64,000 bases of DNA, taken from contig CANMEI010000007.1 of the NCBI GenBank assembly GCA_947496695.1, positions 124,001-188,000 of the forward strand, given 5' to 3'. The stretch is from an uncultured Cellulophaga sp. (GTDB taxonomy: Bacteria; Bacteroidota; Bacteroidia; Flavobacteriales; Flavobacteriaceae). The translations under genes and the position numbers were made by a program. Shown piece after piece: positions 29,905-39,600 of this stretch. The notes below the pieces were generated by a model. It did not search any database. It worked only from the letters and a program-made list of their open reading frames with translations, and was not told the origin of the DNA. The first letter of the stretch is position 1. Each line of letters opens with the position of its first letter.

Positions 29905-30023
29905 AATTCTATTTTTACGTTTGTATTAATTACAATAAAATGTGTGATTTTCATCGTAGCCAAACTATTTTTTTAATGATTTATTCTATACCTTAAATCT
30001 GTTACTGGCATCATAAACTATCA

Positions 30024-31508
30024 TTATTCTTCATTTCTAACCCAAATATGACTTTCGTCTAATAAATCTTTATACTGCACCAAAAATTCAGCTTTCATTT
30101 TCTCAAAAACTTCAGGTTCTTTATAAACTAAATCTTCAGACTCGCTTATATCATTTTTTAAATTAAATAACACAAAATTGGTGAGTTCAGCATTTTTCAC
30201 AAAGGCCTCATTACCATCGTATAAATTATGAATGTTTGGAAGTACTTTATTTTCCGACTCTAAGCGCGCCATAATTTTCCAATCGCCACTTCTCATAGCT
30301 ACTCGGCGTTCATTAATAGCATCATAAAATGCCCAAATCAATGGCTTTTCGCGTTCTAAATCTCCGGTATTTAAAAAGTTTTTAATTGATTGCCCATCTA
30401 TAGGTCTTTTGGGTAATTTTGCGTGAGCGATATCAACAAATGTTGGTAAAAAATCTAGAGCAGACAATACTTTACTTGATGTACCTGTATACATTTCTTT
30501 ACCGATCCAATTAATAATACACGGCACTCTAAAACCAGCTTCATTTGTCCATAGTTTCATTCCTTTTAATTCTCCAGGTGTTCCATAAGAATGTTTTGCT
30601 TTAGGATGCCTCTGTAATGTTTCCGGACCATTATCTGATGTAAAAATCACCAAAGTATTATCTCCATATTTCTCTTTTAAAAATGCCACTAAACGCCCCA
30701 CTGCAATATCTACATTTTCAACATTGGCAAAATATTCTGCTTGTTGAAGGTTCTTTGCTAATGGTAAATATTTTTGTACTAAATTTTCTGGTGAAGCAAT
30801 TGGTTCGTGTGGTTCGTGAAACGCCACTTCTAAGAAAAATGGTTTATTACTTTTTTTGTTTTCGATCCAGTTAATAGCTTCATTAACAACAATCTGACTA
30901 CTAAAACCTTCTATTTCACCTACTTTTTCGCCATTTCTAACAAAATTTTTAGGGTTATGATGACTAGGAGAAGCATTGTTGTGTGTTGAAAACCAATGAT
31001 CAAATCCAAAATCGTTAGGTTGTGGTTGTGCTTTAGAATTAAACCGAGAATTGCAATGCCATTTTCCTGATAAACAGGTATCATAACCAGCTGTTTTTAA
31101 CAAGGAAGGAATAGTTACTTCATCAGCCTGCATATGTACTAAATCACGATTATCTTCACTCTTTTTAGGACCTGGAATAAAATCATAAACCCCAGCTTTA
31201 TTTGGGCTTCTTCCTGTAAGTAACCCTACGCGTGAAGGCGAGCATACCGGTGATGTAGAATAAAAATTAGTCAGTTTAATGCCTGTTTCAGCTAACTTAT
31301 CAAGATTTGGAGTTTTAATAATTGGATGACCAAATGAAGATAAATCGCCATACCCTAAATCGTCGCACAAAAGCACTACAATATTTGGTTGCGATTGTAC
31401 TGCTGTCTGTAAAGTATTTTCTTCTTTATTATTTATTTTTTTAGGTTTACAAGCAATAGTGAATAATAATAAACAACTAAATAGTAACGTATAATTTATT
31501 CTCATCAT
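30024..31508 (-). CDS. S1-family sulfatase (arylsulfatase A-like) lipoprotein
   Basis: A 494-aa sulfatase with lipobox FTIAC (Cys20), formylglycine motif Cys89-S-P-S-R93 followed by LLTGR, the LCDDLGYGDLSSFG metal-binding opening and FTSDNGPE second metal site. Length and motif spacing are those of arylsulfatase A-like S1 enzymes such as exo-galactose or N-acetylgalactosamine sulfatases, but the substrate position is unknown. It starts 8 bp after the MFS transporter gene and belongs to the operon 33978-18043. Confidence 0.93.
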   Translation of the reverse strand: MMRINYTLLFSCLLLFTIACKPKKINNKEENTLQTAVQSQPNIVVLLCDDLGYGDLSSFGHPIIKTPNLDKLAETGIKLTNFYSTSPVCSPSRVGLLTGRSPNKAGVYDFIPGPKKSEDNRDLVHMQADEVTIPSLLKTAGYDTCLSGKWHCNSRFNSKAQPQPNDFGFDHWFSTHNNASPSHHNPKNFVRNGEKVGEIEGFSSQIVVNEAINWIENKKSNKPFFLEVAFHEPHEPIASPENLVQKYLPLAKNLQQAEYFANVENVDIAVGRLVAFLKEKYGDNTLVIFTSDNGPETLQRHPKAKHSYGTPGELKGMKLWTNEAGFRVPCIINWIGKEMYTGTSSKVLSALDFLPTFVDIAHAKLPKRPIDGQSIKNFLNTGDLEREKPLIWAFYDAINERRVAMRSGDWKIMARLESENKVLPNIHNLYDGNEAFVKNAELTNFVLFNLKNDISESEDLVYKEPEVFEKMKAEFLVQYKDLLDESHIWVRNEE

Positions 31509-31516
31509 TAATTTAA

Positions 31517-32842
31517 TTATTGTTTGATAATTATATTTTCTAATTCTTCTAATGTTTTTCCTTTTGTTTCAGGCATCATAAAAGCAACAAACAATAATTG
31601 TAAAACCATCATACCTGCAAATACTAGAAATACAACACCTGCACCAATCATCGGGTGATTAAATAAGTATGGAATTAAAGAAGGAATTAATGCTGCTAAG
31701 ACCCAATGTGTTGAACTACCGAAAGCTTGACCTGAAGCTCTTAAATGATTTGGAAAAATTTCGGAGATAAATACCCAAATAACTGCACCTTGACCTATTG
31801 CATGAGCCGCAATAAATAAGAATAAAAAAATAGGAACTGCCATACCTGTCCAACCAAAGAAAAAAGCTGCAGATACTAAACTTAATGAGATGATATACCC
31901 TACAGAACCAAAATACATAAGTGTTTTTCGACCTAGTTTGTCTATTAAAAACACTCCTAATAAAGTAAAAACAAGGTTTGTAACTCCGATACCAACACTA
32001 CTTAATAACGCCGTACTCTCACCCAACCCAGCTTCTTCAAAAATTCTTGGAGCATAATATAAAAATGCATTAATACCAGAGAATTGATTAAAAAAAGCTA
32101 TTAAAAAGGCTAAGGTTAATGGAAACCTATACTTTTTTATGAAAATAGTTTCTGATTTATCACTCTTAGCGGAATGACTTTGAAATTCTAAAATTTGAGC
32201 ATCAATATTTGCATCAGGATTTATTAATTTTAATACTTCCTTTGCTTCTTCGTTTCTAAATTGTGATAGCAACCATCTAGGGCTTTTTGGAACTTTTAAA
32301 GCAAATAATATGTATAATACTGCAGGAATAGCTTCAACCCCTAACATCCAACGCCAAGCATTTTCACCAATTCCACTCAATAAGTAATTTGATAAAAAGG
32401 CTATTAAAATACCAAACACAATATTAAATTGATACAAAGCAACTAAACGACCTCTATCTTTTGCAGGTGCAATTTCAGAAATATATGCTGGCGCTGCAAT
32501 GGTTGATGCACCTACACCTATACCTCCAACAAAACGAGCAATTGCAAACACATATGGATCATTAGATAAAGCTGAGCCTATTGCGGAAACTGCAAATAAA
32601 ATTCCAATAACAATTAATGTATTTTTCCGTCCATATTTATTTGTTGGTATACCCCCAAATATGGCACCGATTACAGTTCCCCAAAGCGCCATACCCATGA
32701 CAACCCAACCATGAAAAGCATCTGATGAATCCCATAAGGTTTGTAGTTTTTTATCTGCTCCTGAAATAACTACAACATCAAAACCAAATAAAAAACCTGC
32801 AAGTGCTGCCGTTATTGACCAGAGTAATATTTTTTTATCCAT
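31517..32842 (-). CDS. MFS sugar:proton symporter (sugar porter family)
   Basis: A 441-aa inner-membrane transporter with about 12 hydrophobic segments. Sugar-porter signatures are present: GFDVVVISGA in TM1, NKYGRKNTL after TM2, RFVGGIGVGASTIAAPAYISEIAP after TM4, PKSPRWLL in the central loop, DKLGRKTL after TM8 and a C-terminal PETKGKTLEELE. It most likely brings a released monosaccharide (fucose, xylose or another hexose) into the cytoplasm. The gene sits second in the operon, between the beta-propeller enzyme (41 bp) and a sulfatase (8 bp), so it is co-expressed with degradation. Confidence 0.92.
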   Translation of the reverse strand: MDKKILLWSITAALAGFLFGFDVVVISGADKKLQTLWDSSDAFHGWVVMGMALWGTVIGAIFGGIPTNKYGRKNTLIVIGILFAVSAIGSALSNDPYVFAIARFVGGIGVGASTIAAPAYISEIAPAKDRGRLVALYQFNIVFGILIAFLSNYLLSGIGENAWRWMLGVEAIPAVLYILFALKVPKSPRWLLSQFRNEEAKEVLKLINPDANIDAQILEFQSHSAKSDKSETIFIKKYRFPLTLAFLIAFFNQFSGINAFLYYAPRIFEEAGLGESTALLSSVGIGVTNLVFTLLGVFLIDKLGRKTLMYFGSVGYIISLSLVSAAFFFGWTGMAVPIFLFLFIAAHAIGQGAVIWVFISEIFPNHLRASGQAFGSSTHWVLAALIPSLIPYLFNHPMIGAGVVFLVFAGMMVLQLLFVAFMMPETKGKTLEELENIIIKQ

Positions 32843-32883
32843 AATAATTAACTGTATTTGTTTTTAATTCAATAATCTTTTTT

Positions 32884-33978
32884 TTAATCACCTAACGGAA
32901 TAACCATATTCCATGTTTTTGTACCATTATCAAAACCTCCTGGACCATTCATTGTTGCAAAAAATAGATGAGTAGGTTTTCCTTCTTCCACTAAAACAAA
33001 TGGTCGTTCTAATTGTCCTTGTTTTATAGTTTGGCCATTATTCCATTTAACTGTTTTAGTGTATGCTTTAGGAAATTTATCAACCTCCCAATTAATTCCA
33101 TCTGATGAATGCGCCAGTATTCCATCACCTTTTCCACCAGTTATTGCTCCACGTTGATCTTTGGCCACCATGTGAAAACCAGTTTTATCACTCCATAAAT
33201 GTGGATCTTCAATCTCACCGAAATGTTCTAAAGAAAATAAAGGTTGATTACCAATTACTGTATATTCTCCATCAAAAGAAGGTGCAGTAGCAACACCAAT
33301 ACTCATTTCACTTTGTTTAATACCGTCTTCTTTGTATGATCTGCCTTTAAAAAGTAATACTACTGAACCATCTTCTTTAATTAATGGTGATGGATTTGAA
33401 GTTAAAAAACTATAATATGAATCTGGTTTGGTATCTAAAATAGGTGCATCTAATCGCTCCCAAGGTCCATTAGCAGTTTTGGAAGTCGCTATACCAACAC
33501 GTTTACGCCAACGCCCAGTAATACACCATTTACTTAAAAGATCAAATTCATTAACATTTTTAAGAGTAACATCTTCAAACGGATGTGTTGCCCCCATATA
33601 ATAAAGAATATAGGTGTCTTTATATTTGACAACTTTAGGATTATGGCATGATTTCCCATCCCAAAATTGTGCACCTCTACTACTTAAAGCAACATCTTTA
33701 AATTCATAAGGACCTTCTGGCCTTTCTGATGTAGCATGTATAATCTCTGAAGCAATCATCCAACCTGGGTGAAATGGTAAAAACTTAGGCCATCTTGAAG
33801 CATACATATGGTAAATACCTTCATCACCTTTTATTACAGAGCTACCCCAAACCCAATAACCTTCCATTTCAAAACCACCATTTACTGGCGCTTCTTTTAA
33901 ATTACTATAAATTTGATTTTGGGCGTTACAAAAAACGATAGATCCAATAAAAAACAGTAAGATTAAAATTTTATTCAT
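32884..33978 (-). CDS. Beta-propeller glycoside hydrolase-like protein (GH43/GH117-like), secreted
   Basis: About 364 aa from the ATG at 33978. A longer in-frame start at 34065 would put the candidate operator B inside the gene and hide the signal peptide MNKILILLFFIG...CNAQ, so it is rejected. The mature part parallels the Tat lipoprotein at 9470-10588: YWVWGSSVIKGDEGIYHMYASRW, CHNPKVVKYKDTYILYYMG, KRVGIATSKTANGPWERL, TSNPSPLIKEDG, and LERPFVLVEEGKPTHLF. This is a five-bladed propeller of the GH43/GH117/GH130-like type; substrate unknown, perhaps an exo-acting enzyme on an unusual sugar. First gene of the nine-gene operon ending at 18043. Confidence 0.75.
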   Translation of the reverse strand: MNKILILLFFIGSIVFCNAQNQIYSNLKEAPVNGGFEMEGYWVWGSSVIKGDEGIYHMYASRWPKFLPFHPGWMIASEIIHATSERPEGPYEFKDVALSSRGAQFWDGKSCHNPKVVKYKDTYILYYMGATHPFEDVTLKNVNEFDLLSKWCITGRWRKRVGIATSKTANGPWERLDAPILDTKPDSYYSFLTSNPSPLIKEDGSVVLLFKGRSYKEDGIKQSEMSIGVATAPSFDGEYTVIGNQPLFSLEHFGEIEDPHLWSDKTGFHMVAKDQRGAITGGKGDGILAHSSDGINWEVDKFPKAYTKTVKWNNGQTIKQGQLERPFVLVEEGKPTHLFFATMNGPGGFDNGTKTWNMVIPLGD

Positions 33979-33998
33979 CTTAAAAAACTTAACTATTA

Positions 33999-34063
33999 CA
34001 ATGATAAAAAATGTCAGTTTTGTTCTGTATAAATCATGAATCATTACATATAAACTATCGTTC
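33999..34063 (-). promoter_or_regulatory. Candidate HTCS operator and promoter B (heads nine-gene operon)
   Basis: Minus strand: box 1 GAACGATAGTTTATA (34049-34063), box 2 GATTCATGATTTATA (34028-34042), period 21 bp; then exactly 21 bp to the -7-like TATCATTG (33999-34006), 20 bp before the chosen ATG at 33978. Confidence 0.6.
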
Positions 34064-34145
34064 ATTTATGATTCATAACCTTAATGAGATGCTGTATTTA
34101 CTTACTATTATAGAAGAAGTAGAAAATTATGATTATAAAATTATT

Positions 34146-34985
34146 TTAATTATCTATTGCGTTTAAAATAAAATCTATAATTGGTTTCGGGTTCTTAAAT
34201 GAATGAGGATGATGCCCTGTTTTTGGTTTTTGAATCATTGTTAACTGCCAACCTAAAAGATTTAATCTTTGCTCTAATAAGTTTGAATTTTCAATCACTG
34301 GAACAACTTTATCTATATCACCTACCACAATTATTATGGGTACTTTTTGAGCCGCAATATATTCCATATGGTTTATTGGGTTCGCATTATATTGAAGTGC
34401 TATTTCTTCAGAAAAATTATATGCATTTAAACAATTTTGCCATTCCTTTGAAGCACCTTTTCCTAAACCTTTACCCGCTGGCCAACTTTTAAAATCACAT
34501 ACCGGTGCATCAGCATAAATACAAGATACTTTTTCAGCATTTTGATTTGCCCAATTAAAAATAATTAGCCCACCACGGCTCATACCCTCTAACACTACTT
34601 TAGGGCTCAATTTGTATTTTTTAATTATAAAGTCATAAAAATTATTCCAAATAGCTACAGCTTTCGGGCTGCCAAATAAATTTACTACATCAATATAAAC
34701 TAAATGAAACCCTTTTTCTAAAAGTGCTAAATCTGTTTGAGGCTCGTGCCCCCAAAAACGTGCACGCCATATCCAGTTTTTATTTTTATTAGCTTTTTTA
34801 GGAAAAACAACTTTATACGCTACACCATTCAATTCTTTCTCTAGTAATTTATAACCATGCCAATCTTTTTTAGATTGCACAGTTGTTATTTCATCTTGTT
34901 GAATAGAAGAAAAAGAATAGCCCTTTAAATAAACTATAATGGTTAAGAAAGAAAAAAATAATATTCGTAAATGATTATTTTTCAT
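34146..34985 (-). CDS. Secreted alpha/beta-hydrolase (putative esterase)
   Basis: A 279-aa secreted hydrolase. After a hydrophobic signal (about residues 8-26) the fold shows an FWGHEPQTD oxyanion-type loop, the nucleophile elbow G-M-S-R-G-G (Ser136), a VVGDIDKVVP acid-residue strand and TGHHPHSF carrying the catalytic His. It is unrelated in detail to the esterase-like protein at 21776. The role could be removal of acyl groups from the polymer; this is inferred from the locus. It starts 13 bp after the GH88 copy 2 stop, and an 80-bp gap with operator B follows. Confidence 0.8.
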   Translation of the reverse strand: MKNNHLRILFFSFLTIIVYLKGYSFSSIQQDEITTVQSKKDWHGYKLLEKELNGVAYKVVFPKKANKNKNWIWRARFWGHEPQTDLALLEKGFHLVYIDVVNLFGSPKAVAIWNNFYDFIIKKYKLSPKVVLEGMSRGGLIIFNWANQNAEKVSCIYADAPVCDFKSWPAGKGLGKGASKEWQNCLNAYNFSEEIALQYNANPINHMEYIAAQKVPIIIVVGDIDKVVPVIENSNLLEQRLNLLGWQLTMIQKPKTGHHPHSFKNPKPIIDFILNAIDN

Positions 34986-34998
34986 ACTTATTCTATAA

Positions 34999-36219
34999 TT
35001 ATTTAGATACTATTTTTGATTCTTCATCTAACTCTTTTAACCTCAACAGTGCTTCCATAAAATAATAATCTGCATAAATTATAGACTCATCTATTTCTCT
35101 CCCTTTTGGGTGATGCCCTGTAGAATGTAGTAAGAATGCTTGGTTTTCACTTCCACTATAATATTTATCAGAAGATAACATTGCTATATAATTGGTTGCT
35201 TCATTTATATATTTTTCCTTTAAATCTCCATTTTCTAATAAATTTGATAACTCTAACATACCACATGCTGCAATTGCTGCAGCAGAGGCGTCTTTTGGAG
35301 CATTTGGAATCATAGGATCATCAAAATCCCAAAATGGAATATTATCTTCTGGCAACCGACTTATATAGTGATTTGCTAATTTTATTGCTGTATTCAAAAA
35401 ATCTTTACGTCCAGTTTCTCTACTAGCAATAGCAAAACCATATATACCCCATGTTTGTCCCCTTGCCCACATAGATTCATCTGCATAACCTTGGTGTGTA
35501 TATCCTTTTATAAAATTACCTGTCTTATTATTAAAAGAACCTAAGTGATAAACGGTACTATCTGGTTTAACAATATTTTTCATAGTAACCTCTGCATGAC
35601 TTTGTGCAATATCAAACAAGCTTTTTTCTCCTCCATTTTTTGACGCCCAAAACAACAATTCTAAATTCATCATATTATCTATAATAGTATTATGTGGGTA
35701 TTCTGGTTTCATAGGCCACGAATGTATACTACCTACATTTGAATTGTATAGTGTAGCTAACGTATCTGCAGCTACCAACATTATATTTTTATACTTCTCA
35801 TTACCAGTTAACCTAAAACCATTACCATAACTAGAGTATACTTGAAACCCTATATCATGATCTGTAGCTGGAGTATATGCAATTGTTTTTATATGTGAAG
35901 TGTAATCAATAGCAGCATTTTTAATACTTTCATCACCAGAAAATTCATATGAATACCATAAGATACCCGGCCAAAAACCACTACACCAATCACTAACCTT
36001 TACAAATTCCCAATTTGTTTTATTTTTTACAATATGCCTTGGAAAGCTATCAGTATATTTTAAGGTTTTAAGTACTTCTTTAGTTTTAAATACATTAGAC
36101 GTTAATGTTGATTGAATATTTAATTCTACACTTTCTAATTCCTGTTTTTCTTTATTTTTTGAATTACATGAAACTAAAATTAATAGGGTTATAAAAATTG
36201 TAATATTAAAAATTTTCAT
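34999..36219 (-). CDS. GH88 unsaturated glucuronyl hydrolase (copy 2), lipoprotein
   Basis: A 406-aa paralogue of the GH88 at 1821-3026, co-linear over the whole length. Lipobox ILVSC gives Cys18; the two family aspartates fall at identical positions, Asp122 (DHDIGFQ) and Asp181 (IIDNMMNLELLFWA). QGYADESMWARGQTWGIYG is intact. Two GH88 copies suggest two kinds of unsaturated oligosaccharide (for example with or without sulfate or fucose branch). First gene of a two-gene operon with the esterase-like gene, divergent from susC, headed by candidate operator A with a leader of roughly 25 nt. Confidence 0.95.
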   Translation of the reverse strand: MKIFNITIFITLLILVSCNSKNKEKQELESVELNIQSTLTSNVFKTKEVLKTLKYTDSFPRHIVKNKTNWEFVKVSDWCSGFWPGILWYSYEFSGDESIKNAAIDYTSHIKTIAYTPATDHDIGFQVYSSYGNGFRLTGNEKYKNIMLVAADTLATLYNSNVGSIHSWPMKPEYPHNTIIDNMMNLELLFWASKNGGEKSLFDIAQSHAEVTMKNIVKPDSTVYHLGSFNNKTGNFIKGYTHQGYADESMWARGQTWGIYGFAIASRETGRKDFLNTAIKLANHYISRLPEDNIPFWDFDDPMIPNAPKDASAAAIAACGMLELSNLLENGDLKEKYINEATNYIAMLSSDKYYSGSENQAFLLHSTGHHPKGREIDESIIYADYYFMEALLRLKELDEESKIVSK

Positions 36220-36249
36220 AGAAGTATAATGGTTAAATTAATTGTACAA

Positions 36250-36314
36250 CAATATTAAAAATACATAAAATCTGTATTCATAAATTTATAACCAGAAAGT
36301 ATAAACTATTATCC
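36250..36314 (-). promoter_or_regulatory. Candidate HTCS operator and promoter A (for GH88 copy 2 operon)
   Basis: Minus strand: box 1 GGATAATAGTTTATA (36300-36314, perfect consensus match), box 2 GGTTATAAATTTATG (36279-36293), period 21 bp; exactly 21 bp further is the -7-like TAATATTG (36250-36257), 30 bp before the ATG at 36219. Between this and site F (36315-36546) the divergent region shows no gene. Confidence 0.65.
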
Positions 36315-36546
36315 TTTTTAAATCAAAGCCATCATCTTGTTAGTACATATTTACAAAATCAAGTAATCTTTAAAAAAATGTATTAATATTTTTTTAAGAA
36401 AAAATTCACTACAAGCTTACATAATATTACCCATTTGTTTAACTTTTCAGATATTTCTCAATCTAACAAAAAAGCCCTTTAATTTTTAAGCAATTGAAAA
36501 TAAATACCCCTCCAAACACTGAATTTAATAGATTTTTAAAGCAAAT

Positions 36547-36611
36547 GAATAATAAGTTATCATCATTGAACAATAATTTATAATTAAATACTCCTTTTAT
36601 AATTAACATTG
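36547..36611 (+). promoter_or_regulatory. Candidate HTCS operator and promoter F (for susCD operon)
   Basis: Plus strand: box 1 GAATAATAAGTTATC (36547-36561), box 2 GAACAATAATTTATA (36568-36582), period 21 bp; exactly 21 bp later the -7-like TAACATTG (36604-36611), 51 bp before the susC ATG. Confidence 0.65.
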
Positions 36612-36662
36612 CCTTAACAATGATGACTCACTTAATTATGAATAAACTAAAAATTAATTTTT

Positions 36663-39600
36663 ATGACTAAACTTAAAAGCAATCAGTTAAATCTGAAAAA
36701 ACTCTCAAGTCTATTTTGGATATTAGGCTTCTTAATATGTAGTATACCTACATATGCTATTGCTGGTTTAAAAATTGAACAAAACAGAACTATAACTGGT
36801 ACTGTTACAGGTACAGACGATAGTATACCTATACCCGGAGTTAATGTAATTATTAAAGGAACTACAACTGGTACTGTTACTGATTTTGATGGAAATTATA
36901 ATATTGAAGTACCTGCAACAGGTGCTGTACTTGTATTTTCATCTATAGGTTATACCGCTAAAGAAATTACAGTTGGCCTTAGTGACACTGTTAATGTATT
37001 ACTAGATACGGATGTAAGCAACTTAGATGAAGTTGTTGTTGTTGGTTATGGTACACAAAAGAAAATTACAGTTACAGGGTCTATAGATGTATTAAAAAGT
37101 GATGTTTTTGAAGATAGAGCAATTACCAATCCTGTATTAGGTTTACAGGGTGCTTCACCAGGTCTAGTTGTTTCAAGAAGTAGTTCTCGTCCTGGTGATG
37201 AAGGTGCTGACTTTTTAATAAGAGGTAATACTTCTATAAATGGAGGATCTGCCTTAATTGTTGTTGACGGTGTACCTGGAGCTGATTTTGCACGTATTAA
37301 CCCTGATGATATTGAAAGTATTTCTGTACTTAAAGATGCCTCTGCATCTATATATGGTGCAAGAGCTGCAAATGGTGTTATACTAGTAACAACAAAAAAA
37401 GGGACAGGAAAAATGAGTATTGATCTAAATACTCAAGTAAGGGTTAGTACTTTAGGTATTAAACCTCAAAGTACTTCTGCTAAAAATTATTTTGATGTAT
37501 ATATAGATGCAATGCAATCTGATGAAGATATATTAGGTTTAGCTCAATATAATGCTTTTGGGTGGCTAAGTATTGAAAATGCTACTTCTATTAGAGATAT
37601 GCTTGCTTCAGGCGGAGAAGGTTATATTAATTCTTTTTGGGGTACTCCTGCAGGTAATCCAACAGATATATATGTAGTAAATAATAATATCTGGGATCAG
37701 GTTTACGGCACTTCAATATCAAACCAACAAAATATAAGTATTTCTGGTGCTAATGATAAATTAGATTATCGTTTTTCAGGAATGTATTCCGAAAACGTTG
37801 GTCCTGTAAAAGTTACATATGATGGGCAAATACAATACAACTTAAGATCTGTAGTGAATGCTCAAGTATCTGACCGTTTAAAATTAGGAACAAATATTTC
37901 ATTCAATCATTTTAAATTATCTCAACCTTCGGCTACCTTATCAGGAAGTGTTTTTACAAATGACCCTTCAATTTACCCAACAGTAAACCCTTATGGACAA
38001 TGGGTATCAAATTTTAATTATTCTGGAGGTGCTAGACAACCTTTAGCTAGTATTGTAGATGGAGGTAGAAATTTTGAAGAGAGAGATAGAATAAATATTA
38101 CTTTAGATGCTACTTATAAAATAACAGATCATATAGATTTTAAAACTACCGCTGCTTTTGTTATAAATAGATATGACACCACAACATATACTTTAGAGGT
38201 ACCTATATATTCATACGATGGACTTAGTTTAGTAAATACCTTAAATAATGGCAGTTCAACATTTAATACAGAATTTGGTACAGGAAGAACAGATATATAT
38301 GGTGCCTATTTTAATTACAAAAACACGTTTAAAGAGAACCATAATTTTGCCCTTACTGCTGGTGTAAACACCGAAGATTCTCGTAATAAAACTGTATGGG
38401 CAGAAAGAATAGGTTTTGAAGATCAAGGTGTTTATAATATAACATCTGCTTCAGAAGATTTTCAAACGAATGGTGGTGTAGATTGGCATGAAGGTTTATA
38501 TGGTATTGTAAGTAATTTCACATACGATTATAAAAATAAATACTTAGCAAATTTAACTTTTAGAAGAGATGGCTCTTCTAGGTTTGCTCCTGAAGAAAGA
38601 TGGGATAATTTCTTATCTGGTTCATTAGGTTGGGTACTTACTGAAGAAAAGTTTATGGAAAATGTAGATTTTTTAAACTTTTTAAAACTTAGAGCCAGTT
38701 ATGGTGAATCTGCAAACGGTTTAAGCGGTATTGGCCGATACGATTATATTTCTACTATAGGAACAGGTACTGTTTTATTTGGAGATACTCCATCACTACA
38801 AACAACTGCTTATTTAGATGCTCTTACTAGCCGTGAAAGAACATGGGAACGTGTGGTACAAACAAATTTTGGTGTAGACTTTACACTTTTAAACAGTAAG
38901 CTATCTGGTAGTTTTGATTATTTTACAAAAGAGAATTTAGGTATGTTCATAGCTATTGCTTACCCATATCAATTAGGAGAATATGCTCCTGAAACTAATA
39001 ATGGTAACCTTAAAACTAAAGGGTGGGAGGCATCTCTTAATTGGAATAACAATGTCAATAATAATTTTAAATACAGTATTGGTGCTTTTGTTTCAGATGC
39101 AAAAGATGAAATAATTGATAGAGGTGGATTTGTTCAACCTTCAGCAGGAGTTTCAAATGCTGTAGAAGGTTACCCAATACAATCTTTATGGGTATATAAA
39201 ACAGATGGAATTTTTCAAAACCAAGATGAGGTTGATGCATATTATGATACTTATGGAGAAAATATTCTTAATAATGATGGAGCTCCTTTAACATCAACTG
39301 GAGTAGCTACTAAATTAACACCTGGTGATACAAGAAAAGTTGATGTAAATGAAGATGGAAGAATTGATCAAACTGATCTAGTGTATGTTGGAGATGTTAG
39401 ACCACACTATAATTTTGGAATTAACTTATCTGCAACCTATAAACGTTTTGACTTTAGTACCTTATTTCAAGGTGTTGGTCAACAAAATATTCTTAGAGAA
39501 GGTGTATTTTCATACCCTATAGTTGGTCGTTTTACAAACCAAACTGATCAATTTCTTGGGCAAACATGGTCTCTAGAAAATACTGATGCATCATTACCTA

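Noticed and set aside
30012..30026. Operator for the sulfatase at 28228-29904
   Set aside because: TAATGATAGTTTATG resembles one box, but it overlaps the stop codon of the upstream gene and has neither a second box at 21 bp nor a -7 element.
33979..34065. Longer start for the beta-propeller protein at 32884
   Set aside because: The added 29 residues would cover the promoter elements of site B and place the signal peptide internally.
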